Origin: Chitinophaga pinensis DSM 2588
Lineage (GTDB): Bacteria; Bacteroidota; Bacteroidia; Chitinophagales; Chitinophagaceae
Reading direction: 5' to 3'
DNA: 64,000 nt
NCBI RefSeq assembly: GCF_000024005.1
Contig: NC_013132.1
Location: 6,752,001-6,816,000 of the forward strand
The notes under the pieces were generated by a model that was given only the letters and a program-made list of their open reading frames with translations, was not told the origin of the DNA and did not search any database. A program made the position numbers and the translations under genes. Numbering within the stretch: the first letter of the stretch is position 1; every line of letters begins with the position of its first letter. Shown here in pieces: positions 27,855 through 37,500 of this stretch.

Positions 27855-28460
27855 ATGATAGTAACATATCAAACAAGCTACAAAAAGATCAGGGATTTTA
27901 CTTTCGACAACGGCACAGCCGATACCTCCTTCGCCCCAAAATCATCCACTTCACAAAACTGGACTACGGAATTTACGCAACGCATTGCAGATGAACACAA
28001 AAGATTTATCCGGGTCTGCTGTATATCTCCTACGGGCGCGGCGCCACCCAAAAAAGTAGATAAACCATGTATCTTTAGCACTGCTCCTCCGGCTGACATA
28101 TGGCCACCTCCAAGGAAATCATTTCCCATCCCGAACGCTCCACCTACTTTGTGGAACACAAAACCAGCCCCTAGCCTTGTCATCTTTATTTTTATAGCAC
28201 TTTTATCCTGTGCACCTGCAATCAGACAACTTATTTCCTATATTCTGAACGCTCCTCAGTTCCTTACTTTCTTCACCATTTATATAATATATATACTGAT
28301 ACCACCGCTCAATTATGCCTGCATTGAAAAATGCTGCTATAACAGCTATCGCCCTGCACACCGGGCCATACAGGTATCATATGCCTATGCAATAGAAATG
28401 ATCAAACAGGTCATTCATATGAAACAGCAACATTTACAATTTAACCCAAACAAGTTATGA
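27855..28460 (+). CDS. degenerate paralogue of the following GRDP/TIGR04222-like gene
   Basis: A 201-residue frame (a TTG start 12 nt upstream is also possible). It aligns with the next gene: FTFDNGTAD matches FNFDGGSPV, QNWTTEFTQ matches QNWTIAFTQ, ISPTGAAPPKKVD matches TSPTGAAPSQIVD, and ADIWPPPRKSFPI matches EDIWPTPKEFVPV. About 75 residues between VD and DIW are missing, which removes the WHLH histidine motif, and the C-terminal half including the Cys/Gly tail is absent. Two membrane segments remain (about 113-135 and 145-165). Its stop overlaps the next start as ATGA, so it may still be expressed and coupled. I read it as a decaying tandem duplicate, though the frame is intact. Confidence 0.6.
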   Translation: MIVTYQTSYKKIRDFTFDNGTADTSFAPKSSTSQNWTTEFTQRIADEHKRFIRVCCISPTGAAPPKKVDKPCIFSTAPPADIWPPPRKSFPIPNAPPTLWNTKPAPSLVIFIFIALLSCAPAIRQLISYILNAPQFLTFFTIYIIYILIPPLNYACIEKCCYNSYRPAHRAIQVSYAYAIEMIKQVIHMKQQHLQFNPNKL

Positions 28461-29917
28461 CACAAGAACAGCAAACCCTCTGGACGAAGATCCAGGCATT
28501 CAATTTCGATGGCGGAAGTCCCGTCAATCACTTTACTAAAAAACTGGCAGCAGAACAAAACTGGACAATCGCCTTCACACAAAAGGCCATTGAAGAGTAT
28601 AAAAAATTCATGCTGCTCTGCTGTACCTCTCCTACAGGTGCAGCCCCCTCGCAAATTGTTGACGAGGTATGGCACCTTCACCTGACTCACACCCAGTCTT
28701 ACTGGACAGACTTCTGCCGGAACACCCTGGGACAGGACGTACATCACTATCCTTCCATGGGAGGTACGCAGGAAGATTACAAACACCTGAACTGGTATAA
28801 GACCACTAAAAGATTATACCACCGGACCTTCGGCACAGAAGCCCCGGAAGATATATGGCCGACACCGAAGGAATTCGTTCCGGTACCAGAGGATCCTATC
28901 ATTAAATGGACGCCTGCATTGAAAGGATGGTTTACCGCCTTATGCGTACTACCGTTTATCTTCTCCGGACTGATATTCAAAAAGCTCTCCCCTTTCGATC
29001 TGAAAGGTCCGCAGTTCCTGGTGTTCTTTTTTGTATACGCCAGTTGCCTGCTCACCATTCTGGCCGTCTACCTGGAAAGTAGTAAACAGCAGGCGGTCGA
29101 CGTACTGAAAAGATACTTCCCGGATGATATATCTCCTTATCAGATAGCAGCCTTCGTATACGGCAGAGCCAGGGCCGTACAGACCGGGATTGTAGATCTT
29201 GTTAAACGGGGATTGATCATTCCCCAAGGAGATCATGCATTCGTTTTAAATAAGCGGGGCTATATGCCAAGGTTAAACGAAACAAATCCGTTAATACCTG
29301 GCTTTGAAGCAGAAAATGATGATGCAGATGTTATCTATACTGAGATCTCTTCCCGCTGGTACAACCCCGATGAAGCCAGTCATCCGTTAATGGTTGCACT
29401 GGACAAATTTGCCGTACAACACCGGCCTTTCATCAACATCCTATACATCGCATTATATGGTATGGCCGGGGCAAGGCTTATACAGGGATTGATTAACGGG
29501 AAAGCCGTCGGATACCTGATATTCGAAATAGTTATCGTATTCGTGATCAGCAAACTGACCAGCGCCGCTGCGCGGAGAGATCTCGCCATGTACCAGGCGG
29601 CAAAAGACTGCTTTATTGAAAAATTTGGGGAGAATCCTGATAAGACAGACAACATCGTACCCGGATTTGCGGTGAACGGATTATCCGCAGTCAGTGGTTT
29701 TGCTGAAATAGGATTTCTTACCGGCATGTTTGCTACATATACCAGCAGCGCTTTCAGAAATGAACGTGGAGAGCCGGTGAATAAAGACTTTGGTGGTGCT
29801 TCCAGTTGTAGTAGCGGTGGATCGGGCTGTAGTGGCAGTAGTTGCAGTAGTGGAGGAAGTGGATGCGGAAGCAGTTGTGGTGGTGGATGCGGGGGTTGCG
29901 GAGGAGGCGGTGACTAA
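28457..29917 (+). CDS. TIGR04222-like membrane protein with GRDP-type N terminus and Cys/Gly-rich tail
   Basis: A 486-residue protein of unknown function. The N-terminal region (10-110) has VDEVWHLHLTH near 68 and GQDVHHYPS near 92, the histidine signature of glycine-rich-domain (GRDP, DUF1399-like) proteins. Membrane segments lie near 155-175, 188-210, 325-345 and 350-370. Between them, SPYQIAAFVYGRARAVQTGIVDLV and what follows match the TIGR04222 domain (quoted only as SPYQIAAFVYGRARAVQTGI). The last 40 residues are almost only Cys, Gly and Ser, a hallmark of the family. Many Cys suggest metal binding or disulfide linkage at the cell surface. It follows the degenerate paralogue with an ATGA overlap. 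Confidence 0.82.
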   Translation: MTQEQQTLWTKIQAFNFDGGSPVNHFTKKLAAEQNWTIAFTQKAIEEYKKFMLLCCTSPTGAAPSQIVDEVWHLHLTHTQSYWTDFCRNTLGQDVHHYPSMGGTQEDYKHLNWYKTTKRLYHRTFGTEAPEDIWPTPKEFVPVPEDPIIKWTPALKGWFTALCVLPFIFSGLIFKKLSPFDLKGPQFLVFFFVYASCLLTILAVYLESSKQQAVDVLKRYFPDDISPYQIAAFVYGRARAVQTGIVDLVKRGLIIPQGDHAFVLNKRGYMPRLNETNPLIPGFEAENDDADVIYTEISSRWYNPDEASHPLMVALDKFAVQHRPFINILYIALYGMAGARLIQGLINGKAVGYLIFEIVIVFVISKLTSAAARRDLAMYQAAKDCFIEKFGENPDKTDNIVPGFAVNGLSAVSGFAEIGFLTGMFATYTSSAFRNERGEPVNKDFGGASSCSSGGSGCSGSSCSSGGSGCGSSCGGGCGGCGGGGD

Positions 29918-29919
29918 AT

Positions 29920-29956
29920 AAAGACCTCCCGGCAATCACATTGCCAGGAAGTCTTT
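29920..29956. terminator. bidirectional terminator
   Basis: A 17-bp stem (AAAGACCTCCCGGCAAT, with two mismatches to its partner) closes on the loop CAC. It lies between two convergent genes ending at 29917 and 29971 and carries A/T ends on both sides, so it can stop both. Confidence 0.85.
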
Positions 29957-29970
29957 ATCCGATATTTTTT

Positions 29971-30852
29971 CTATTTCGCTGCTTCTGCACTATCTCCTAC
30001 CATCGGTCCATGCAGGGACAACTCGCTACCTTCGCGCTTTGATTTAAAAATCGGCCATAGGAACTGTGAGTACCACTCCTCTTCTTTATAATGTTTAATA
30101 CCATAGCCACTTGGATATTGTCTTGTAATGATCCCTGTACGAAAGATAATATCCCATATAAAGAACATATTCCCGAAGTTTCCTTTATAATACCCTACAC
30201 CATCATCACTCGTGTCCGCATGATGTGCATGATGTGTTGCGGGCGTTGATATCAGCCGCTCCATCACCCAGCCGATTGGCTTCAGCCACATCACTGTATA
30301 AAACGGTTTATCCCATTTTATGCTGGAATGGGCGGCTGTAGTGATCAGCGATTTCACACCGGTTACAAACAATACCGGGTATCCTAACCCGAGATACACC
30401 AATGTTGTGGTCAGGTATATCTGCGAAAAAAAGATCGTATAAATAATATTCTGCCGACTGGCCATCGCCATACCCATATAAGGCGCAGAGTGATGGGTAC
30501 GATGGAAACGCCACAACCAGGGTACCTGGTGATGCAACCGGTGATACCAGTATTGGGTCAGATCATCCGCTACCGCAATAATAGCGAAGCCCCACCAGAA
30601 AGGCACCCAGGCAAAAGCGCCTTTTGCACCCGGCAGAAACTTGGGTAATAATAACAATCCTACATAAGCCACAAATGGTCTTACCACTACCTTTGGCACA
30701 ACAAAGCAGATAATATCCAGGACACGTTCATTGCGCGTCCAGCGCTGCTCATATAAGCCAAAGGAGAACTCAACGATACCAACGATCAACATGATCACCG
30801 GTAAGCCCCAGGTGCTGAGGTGTGTGAAGATGGATTCAATATAATGTAACAT
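29971..30852 (-). CDS. sterol desaturase / fatty acid hydroxylase superfamily membrane protein
   Basis: A 293-residue integral membrane protein with the histidine clusters of the diiron hydroxylase superfamily: HRLHH (104-108), HRTHH (117-121) and HHAHH (207-211). Four to five hydrophobic segments surround them. These enzymes hydroxylate or desaturate lipids using a diiron centre and oxygen at the inner membrane. It is the last gene of the susC-susD-sulfatase operon, after two small membrane proteins. A sulfated lipid or sterol as nutrient would explain a sulfatase and a lipid hydroxylase together, but the substrate cannot be read from sequence. Confidence 0.88.
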   Translation of the reverse strand: MLHYIESIFTHLSTWGLPVIMLIVGIVEFSFGLYEQRWTRNERVLDIICFVVPKVVVRPFVAYVGLLLLPKFLPGAKGAFAWVPFWWGFAIIAVADDLTQYWYHRLHHQVPWLWRFHRTHHSAPYMGMAMASRQNIIYTIFFSQIYLTTTLVYLGLGYPVLFVTGVKSLITTAAHSSIKWDKPFYTVMWLKPIGWVMERLISTPATHHAHHADTSDDGVGYYKGNFGNMFFIWDIIFRTGIITRQYPSGYGIKHYKEEEWYSQFLWPIFKSKREGSELSLHGPMVGDSAEAAK

Positions 30853-30898
30853 AACATAGTTGTTTTAAGTGCCTCAGCGGCATTGTTAAATACAATTC

Positions 30899-31057
30899 TT
30901 ACCTGCTCACCTTTGCTGTTGCTGCCTGTTGTTTCCAGGGCCGCTGTCCTGAGATCTTAAAGGACAGTAACATCAGCAGTACCGGTAGTGCGAACAGAAA
31001 GATGCTGATCAGTGCATCCCTGGTAATTTTGTTTCGGGTGACTTTATCCAGTTTCAT
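30899..31057 (-). CDS. small membrane protein (52 aa)
   Basis: A short frame from the ATG at 31057 to TAA at 30899: a basic N terminus (MKLDKVTRNKITRD), one strong hydrophobic segment (ALISIFLFALPVLLMLLSF) and a polar tail. It starts 10 nt after the stop of the 40-residue protein and ends 46 nt before the hydroxylase, in line with the operon. The positive-inside pattern predicts the N terminus in the cytoplasm. No family recognised. The clean layout argues that it is a real gene. Confidence 0.65.
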   Translation of the reverse strand: MKLDKVTRNKITRDALISIFLFALPVLLMLLSFKISGQRPWKQQAATAKVSR

Positions 31058-31067
31058 AAAAATCTGT

Positions 31068-31190
31068 TTAAGCAAAAAACCAGTGTTGTATCAGCCATAA
31101 TACACCACCAACGACAAATAAGGGTATCAGAAAAACAATAATCCCTACAATGATTTTCCTGATCAATAGCAGAATGTCCTGTACAATCAT
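31068..31190 (-). CDS. small membrane protein (40 aa)
   Basis: A short frame from the ATG at 31190 to TAA at 31068, 7 nt after the stop of the sulfatase gene. The protein begins MIVQDILLLIRKIIVGIIV, goes on hydrophobic to about residue 34 and ends QHWFFA. It is a single-span or amphipathic membrane peptide. No family recognised. The tight spacing on both sides supports translation as part of the operon. Confidence 0.6.
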   Translation of the reverse strand: MIVQDILLLIRKIIVGIIVFLIPLFVVGGVLWLIQHWFFA

Positions 31191-31197
31191 AGTATTA

Positions 31198-33036
31198 TCA
31201 TTTTGCAGCGGCACTGAATGCCTTTTTTGAATTAATTAGCCTTGCGCGGAATACATCCTCCCAATCGATAAACGGATAGATATTATACTTTTTCGCATTG
31301 GCTTCAAACAATTGTTTCAATTCTGCCAGTTTCTCCGGATACTTCTCCGCCAGGTTCACGCGCTCATTAAAGTCTTCATTCAGATTATACAGCTCCCATA
31401 CATCCTTGTCAAAGTTTTTTGCAGGTACCTGCTTGGCACTACCGGAATAATCATTCAGTTCCACCATATCAGGATGATGTGCAGCGCCTGCCTTCCATCC
31501 GTCTTTATAAATCGCGCGGGAGCCAAATATGTAGTAGTACTGTTCGGTATGACGGGAAGGTGCACTGGCATTTTCAAAAGAATATACCAGCGAAGTACCA
31601 TGGAGACTATCCTGTTTGACTCCTTTGATTTCCTGCGGGAATGGTATTTTCAGGAATTCCAGTGTCGTCGGCAGCAGGTCTGACACATAGCCATATTGTG
31701 TACGGATGCCTTTTTCCTTGATTCCCTTAGGATAAAAGACGATCAGCGGATTACGGGTTCCTCCTTCAGAATTGGCATCCTGTTTCCAGTATTTAAACGG
31801 CGTATTGGAAGCCTGTGCCCATCCTAAAGGATAGTTGGCGTCAGAAGCCGGTGTACCAATCTCGCTGATATGTGCCTCATTGAACAACCTGGCCGAATCG
31901 CGGGTCAGTCCTTTGTTTCTTCTCGGCGTATAAGCCTTTGAAACCGTTCCTTCCTGGGTACCTTCCTTGCTGCCACCATTATCGCCCAGCACCACAAAGA
32001 TCAGGGTGTTGTCCAGCTGATTGATAGAACGCAGGTAGTTAATTACACGACTTACTTCATGGTCGGTATAAGTCAGATAACCGGCATATATCTCCATAAA
32101 GCGGGCATACAGTTTCTGCTGATCCGGCTTGAGGGTATTCCATGCCTGTATATCTTCATTTCGTTCCGGCAGTTTTGCATTCGCAGGAATGATACCCTGC
32201 TTCTTCTGATTGGCAAAGACCTGTTCCCTGAACACATCCCATCCACCATCAAATTTTCCTTTATAACGATCGCTCCATTCAGGCGTCACCTGGTGCGGCG
32301 CATGTGTAGCGCCGGGTGCATAATACAGGAAGAAGGGCTTGTCAGGCGCCGCTTTCTTCTGGCGGGCGATATAACTGATGGCTTTATCCGTGATCTGCTC
32401 ACTCAGGTGTCTGCCATCTGGTTTGATATTCACGTTGTCTTCCACCAGGGCCGGTTTATATTGGTCGGTCTCCGATCCCAGGAAACCAAAGAAGTGTTCG
32501 AATCCCTTACCTGAAGGCCAGCGGTCGAAAGGACCTGCATCAGAGGTATCCTCGTCAGGCGTCAGACCATATTTACCCACCGCAAAGGTGTTGTAACCGC
32601 TCTCTTTCAGGATTTCTGCGATAGTCCCTGAACTGGAAGGAATACGTCCGTCATAACCAGGGAAACCTGCTGAAGAGAAGTAATGTGCAAACCCGCCCAT
32701 ATGCACCGCATGATGGTTCCTGCCGGTCATCAGTGCTGCCCTGGTAGGGGCGCAGATCGCGGCAGTATGGAAATTGGTATAACGCAGGCCGTTATTCGCC
32801 AGACTATCAAATGTCGGTGTACTGATCACACCGCCAAATGTACTGGTGGCTCCGAAACCTACATCATCCAGGAGTATCCAGATCACATTGGGTGACCCTG
32901 CAGCTGGCTTTACCGGCGCCGGCCACCATTCTTTTGAGTCCGCCAGGGTACGGCCCACCGTACCCTGATAAGGTTGCTGGGCCTTCAGCGCTAGCCCGCT
33001 TACAAGTATCACTGTGCTTAAAGTGAAGAATTTCAT
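31198..33036 (-). CDS. arylsulfatase, secreted (AtsA-like)
   Basis: A 612-residue sulfatase with an N-terminal signal peptide ending near LALKAQQ. The formylglycine motif is CAPTR (Cys95-x-Pro-x-Arg99), with the metal-binding LLDDVG at 55-60 and the GDNGG region near 350. Cys95 would be oxidised to formylglycine by an FGE-type or anSME maturase not seen here. It hydrolyses sulfate esters, probably in the periplasm. It lies 30 nt downstream of susD, so substrate import by the SusCD pair and desulfation are probably linked. The GRNHHAVHMG stretch after the active site is typical of the AtsA/S1-type group, in line with aryl or alkyl sulfate, but the substrate is not certain. Confidence 0.92.
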   Translation of the reverse strand: MKFFTLSTVILVSGLALKAQQPYQGTVGRTLADSKEWWPAPVKPAAGSPNVIWILLDDVGFGATSTFGGVISTPTFDSLANNGLRYTNFHTAAICAPTRAALMTGRNHHAVHMGGFAHYFSSAGFPGYDGRIPSSSGTIAEILKESGYNTFAVGKYGLTPDEDTSDAGPFDRWPSGKGFEHFFGFLGSETDQYKPALVEDNVNIKPDGRHLSEQITDKAISYIARQKKAAPDKPFFLYYAPGATHAPHQVTPEWSDRYKGKFDGGWDVFREQVFANQKKQGIIPANAKLPERNEDIQAWNTLKPDQQKLYARFMEIYAGYLTYTDHEVSRVINYLRSINQLDNTLIFVVLGDNGGSKEGTQEGTVSKAYTPRRNKGLTRDSARLFNEAHISEIGTPASDANYPLGWAQASNTPFKYWKQDANSEGGTRNPLIVFYPKGIKEKGIRTQYGYVSDLLPTTLEFLKIPFPQEIKGVKQDSLHGTSLVYSFENASAPSRHTEQYYYIFGSRAIYKDGWKAGAAHHPDMVELNDYSGSAKQVPAKNFDKDVWELYNLNEDFNERVNLAEKYPEKLAELKQLFEANAKKYNIYPFIDWEDVFRARLINSKKAFSAAAK

Positions 33037-33066
33037 GTCGTGTAATTGTTGTTTATATGGTTTTGA

Positions 33067-34527
33067 TTACCAGCCAGGATTATTGGTGAGTTGATTGTTG
33101 ATGTCTATTTCGGCCTGCGGGATCGGGAAAAGGGTATCCTTCAAGGCAGCGCCCGTTTTAGCCGGCAGCTTCTTTAAAGCATCATACAGGTAACTGCCCC
33201 CTCTTCTCGACAGATCAAACCAGCGGTTTCCTTCCTGTATAAACTCTTTCCTTCTCTCCAGGAAGACAGAATCGCGAAAATCAGCCTGATTTAGCCCCTG
33301 TGTCAATCCGGCGACACTTGCCCTTGCCCTTACGGCATTAATAGCTGTATAAGCCTCCGTAGTAGGATTTCCTGCGATTTCATTCAGGACCTCGGCTTTC
33401 AGCAGGAGTATATCCGCATATCTGATTACCGGATAATTAATTCCACTCTGTGCCTGGTTATTCAGGGGAGTGATGGAATAGTCAATGAATTTGCCGAAAC
33501 GGGCCGGACTGAAGGTGACATAATTGCCGGTAGCTGCATTGTAGATCCGCGTCAGGAAGGTCACATCCCTCCTGTTATCCGTAGCAGCGAATAACTGGAA
33601 CAAGGTGCTGTCAGCCGGCAGGTCGCCAGGATAAACAGCTGCATTAAATGAGGAGAAATTACCACTGCTCAGGGACTGCGTACTATTCTTGGCCCCCAGG
33701 TTCGTGCCGAATTGTACAGAGAAGATATGCTCCTTCCCATTCTTCGTTGCCTGCTGAAACACCTCTGAAAATTTATCAAACAGCGCATACCCATATCCGC
33801 CATTGATCACTTCATTGATCTCTGTCAGGGCTTTGCTCCATTCCCGGCGTGTCACATATACCTTCGCCAGTATCGCATGAGCAGCGCCGCTGGTTGCCCG
33901 GCCAATGTCTCCCCCGGTATAGGTCTTCGGTAACAAAGTCGCATCTGTCAGATCCCGGATCACCTGCGCATATACACTGTCCTTAGGAGACCGCTTCACC
34001 TGTTGCGCCTTTACATCGATATTGGTCGGATCATGTAATATCAAAGGCGCATCTCCCCAGAAACGCACGATATTGAAATACAGGAGTCCCCTTATAAACT
34101 TCGCTTCCCTTACCAATCCTGCCCGCTGAGCAGTATCAAAGTCGATGGAAGGAATATTATCTATCGCCACATTAGCGCGACTGATGCCAAAGTAATGCTG
34201 CTGCCAGTTCTTCTTGATCCTGTCATTCGCAGGTACATAAGTTGCGGTTCCTAATGCACGGACATCAGTATTGGTGTTCGACGGACTAAACACCTGATCA
34301 TCGCTGCCATTACCGGTCAGCAGATTCATATTCCTGCCATACATCGGAAAGTCGCCGGCAGCATCTGTATTCAGCGTACTATACACCGCCGCAACAGCAG
34401 CGATAGCATCCGCCTTCGTTTTATAGAATTGTGAAGAAGTAATCAGGGAAGACGCCGACTCATCCAGTTTGTTGCAGGACGCAGCCATAGTACCTGTTAC
34501 CAGTAATATGATAGCTAGTCTTTTCAT
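33067..34527 (-). CDS. SusD/RagB family outer-membrane lipoprotein
   Basis: A 486-residue SusD homologue. The lipoprotein signal has its acylated Cys18 in MAASC. The N-terminal TPR-like helices and the C-terminal RRKEFIQEGNRWFDLSR motif near 425 are diagnostic for the family. It caps the SusC transporter at the cell surface and binds the nutrient before import. It is 28 nt downstream of susC and 30 nt upstream of the sulfatase. The ligand is unknown. Confidence 0.95.
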   Translation of the reverse strand: MKRLAIILLVTGTMAASCNKLDESASSLITSSQFYKTKADAIAAVAAVYSTLNTDAAGDFPMYGRNMNLLTGNGSDDQVFSPSNTNTDVRALGTATYVPANDRIKKNWQQHYFGISRANVAIDNIPSIDFDTAQRAGLVREAKFIRGLLYFNIVRFWGDAPLILHDPTNIDVKAQQVKRSPKDSVYAQVIRDLTDATLLPKTYTGGDIGRATSGAAHAILAKVYVTRREWSKALTEINEVINGGYGYALFDKFSEVFQQATKNGKEHIFSVQFGTNLGAKNSTQSLSSGNFSSFNAAVYPGDLPADSTLFQLFAATDNRRDVTFLTRIYNAATGNYVTFSPARFGKFIDYSITPLNNQAQSGINYPVIRYADILLLKAEVLNEIAGNPTTEAYTAINAVRARASVAGLTQGLNQADFRDSVFLERRKEFIQEGNRWFDLSRRGGSYLYDALKKLPAKTGAALKDTLFPIPQAEIDINNQLTNNPGW

Positions 34528-34555
34528 TGTGTTGATTTTAAAAGAAAACAGGTTA

Positions 34556-37500
34556 TCAGAAGGTTACACCCAATCCGACGAGATAACTTTTCGAAGCAGG
34601 ATAGGCGCCATAATCAATACCCTGCTTGGTATTGTCGCTATCAAAGAAGTTCACCTCCGGATCCAGCCCTGTGTAGTTGGTCCAGGTCAGGATATTCTGT
34701 GCAGTGACATAAATGCGTAACTGGTTGACATGGATCCTTTCCAGTACCGATTTAGGCAGATTATATCCGAGCGACAGGTTTTTCAGTTTTACAAAGGAGC
34801 CGTCTTCTATATAGCGGTCTGTTACCTGTGCCACCGGTGCATTGGTTGCACGGGCCACTTTACCGTTCGGATTACTTTCACTGTACCTGTCCAGCAAGGT
34901 TGCAGATGCATTCAGTGATAATGTCGGGATTTCCAGTTTCTGTTGCAGGAAGTTGAAGATCTTATTACCATGGCTTCCCTGGAATACAAACGAGAGATCA
35001 AAGGCCTTATAGTTCAATGTATTGGTCAGGCCGAAAGTCAGCTTAGGCTGCGCGCTGCCAAGATCATGTTTATCTGCCGTACTGATTACACCATCGCTAT
35101 TCGTATCAACATACCTGGTATCCCCTGCCTGTTGCGATACGCCGGATAATACCGGAATACCCTTTACCAGGTCTTCCTTCGTGATCAGACCATTTGTATT
35201 GTAGCCCCAGAAACTACCTACGGGTAAACCGACTTTCACAATCACCGGAGAGACATAGCCTGTGGGTGCTAAAGGAAAATAGTAGTCCGTACCGTCTCCC
35301 AATCCTAATACCTTGTTCCTGTTAGCGCCCAGTACGAGGGTAGATTTCCAGCTGAAGTCTGCAGTTTTAATATTATCTGAAGTAATGCTCAGTTCAATCC
35401 CTTTGTTCTCTACGCTGCCCACATTCTGTAATACGCTGGCATAACCGGTATACAGGGCAAATGGTACATTCAGTAAAAGGTCAGTCGTCTTTTTGTAATA
35501 AGCATCCACCGAGACATTCACCCTTTTATGCAGAATACCGAAATCCAGTCCGGCGTTATACTGCGTAGTCGTCTCCCATTTCAGATCCGGGTTCTCTATC
35601 TGTACTGGTGCGATACCTGTAACCAATGCGCCATTGAAATAATAGTTGGTAGGTGATAAGGCCGCCAGCGAACTATAAGGCGGTACTTCCGAGTTACCTG
35701 TCCGACCTGCAGAAAGTCTTACTTTCAGGTCACTAAGTGTCGGTTCCCAGCGTTGGGCGAATGTTTCTTTGCTGGCATTCCATGAGAATCCAATGGAGGG
35801 AAAGTACCCCCAGCGATTGTTTCTTCCCAGCCTGGAAGAACCGTCCGAACGAAGCGAAACGGTTACATTATATTTATGCTGATAGGAATAATTCACCCTT
35901 GCGAGATAGGAATTCAGGGCAGACTCATGTCCATCAGACACTGACAATACAGGTGTACTGGCGAAGTTCAGGTTATTGAATGATGTCAGATCATTCGGAA
36001 ATTTCTGGGCACTGGCCACTGCCGATTCATCCATCTGGTGTTGCATGGTGTAACCGGCCAGTATGTTCAGAAAATGTTCCTCATTGATTGAATGGTCGTA
36101 GGTCAGCGTGTTCTCATTGATCCAGGTGGTCGCACTCAGATTACCTACAGCGGCATAACCACCTGCTGCATAACCACTGGCACTTCCCCCGGGGGAACCC
36201 GCATAACTGGGAGAATAATAGTTTTGTTTTGTATTGATCAGATCTGCGCCGCCCGTTACTTTCAGGGTGAGTTCCCTGAATAGCTTGTATTCCAGTGAAG
36301 TATTCGCCAGTATCCTTCTCAGATAAGTTTTGTTGATGGTAGATTGAAAATCCTGTATCGGGTTGGTCGGATTTGCCGAATAAGGACTGCTGGTATTATA
36401 AGTCCCGTCTTCATTCCAGATCTTTGCCACCGGCGATACCTGTAACAGATTGGCAAAAGCGGTACTCTGGAAATTCAGGCTATTGTAGCCATTACCATAT
36501 AGTTTATCTTCTATCGACTGACTACCAAAAATATTGGTAGCAATCTTCAGTTTATCACCTACAGAACGCTCATAATTGACACGTCCGGAGTAACGTTTAA
36601 AACCGGTATTAACGATAATACCACCCTGATCAAAGTAGTTGGCGGAGATAAGGTATCTTGACTTCTCGTCACCACCGGAGAAAGACAGTTCGTGGTTCTG
36701 CAATGCTTTCTTCCGCAATGCAGCGGACTGCCAGTCGGAGCCTTCCCCTAATGCTGCCAGCTGTTCCGCAGTATATGTTTTAGGACTGTTTGTACTGACA
36801 TTGATATCATTGATCAGCTCCCCCCATTGTGTAGCGTTAAGCAGATCCAGTTTCTTTCTTACCTGTTGTGTGCCGACGTAGGTATTATAGCTGATTTCAT
36901 CATGTCCTCTACGACCTCTTTTTGTGGTGATGATGATAACACCGTTAGCGCCACGTGATCCGTAGATGGCTGTGGCAGAAGCATCTTTCAATACTTCCAC
37001 AGAAGCGATATCACTTGGATTGATAGTGGATAATGCGTTGACCCCTGTACCATTGGATGCGCCTGTATTAGCGTAATCATTATTATTGTAGATAATAAAT
37101 CCGTCGATAACATATAAAGGAGCATTCCCGAAACTGATAGAATTTCCTCCCCTGATACGGATGGTTGCCGTACTTCCCGGTTGTCCCGAACTTTGTGTAA
37201 CCGCCACACCAGGTACGCTTCCCTGTAACAGATTATCAAATGCGGCAGCAGGTTGCGCCAGTAATACTTTAGATACACTGGCTACAGAACCGGTGATATC
37301 ACTTTTACGTTGTGTACCATATCCTACTACTACCACCTCGTTCAACTGACTCTCCGTTTCCTGTAATATGATCTGCAAAGGAGACTTTTCTGCTTTGATC
37401 TCCTGTTTTTTATACCCAATGAAAGCTGCTTCGAGAATATATGGCAGTTTCTGTCCCGTTTTAAAAGAGAAGTTTCCCTTCGCATCAGTTAATACCTGGT

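Noticed and set aside
29681..29939. Thr/Ser-rich minus-strand frames at the end of the TIGR04222-like gene
   Set aside because: They are the complement of the Gly/Cys-rich tail, a low-complexity artefact.
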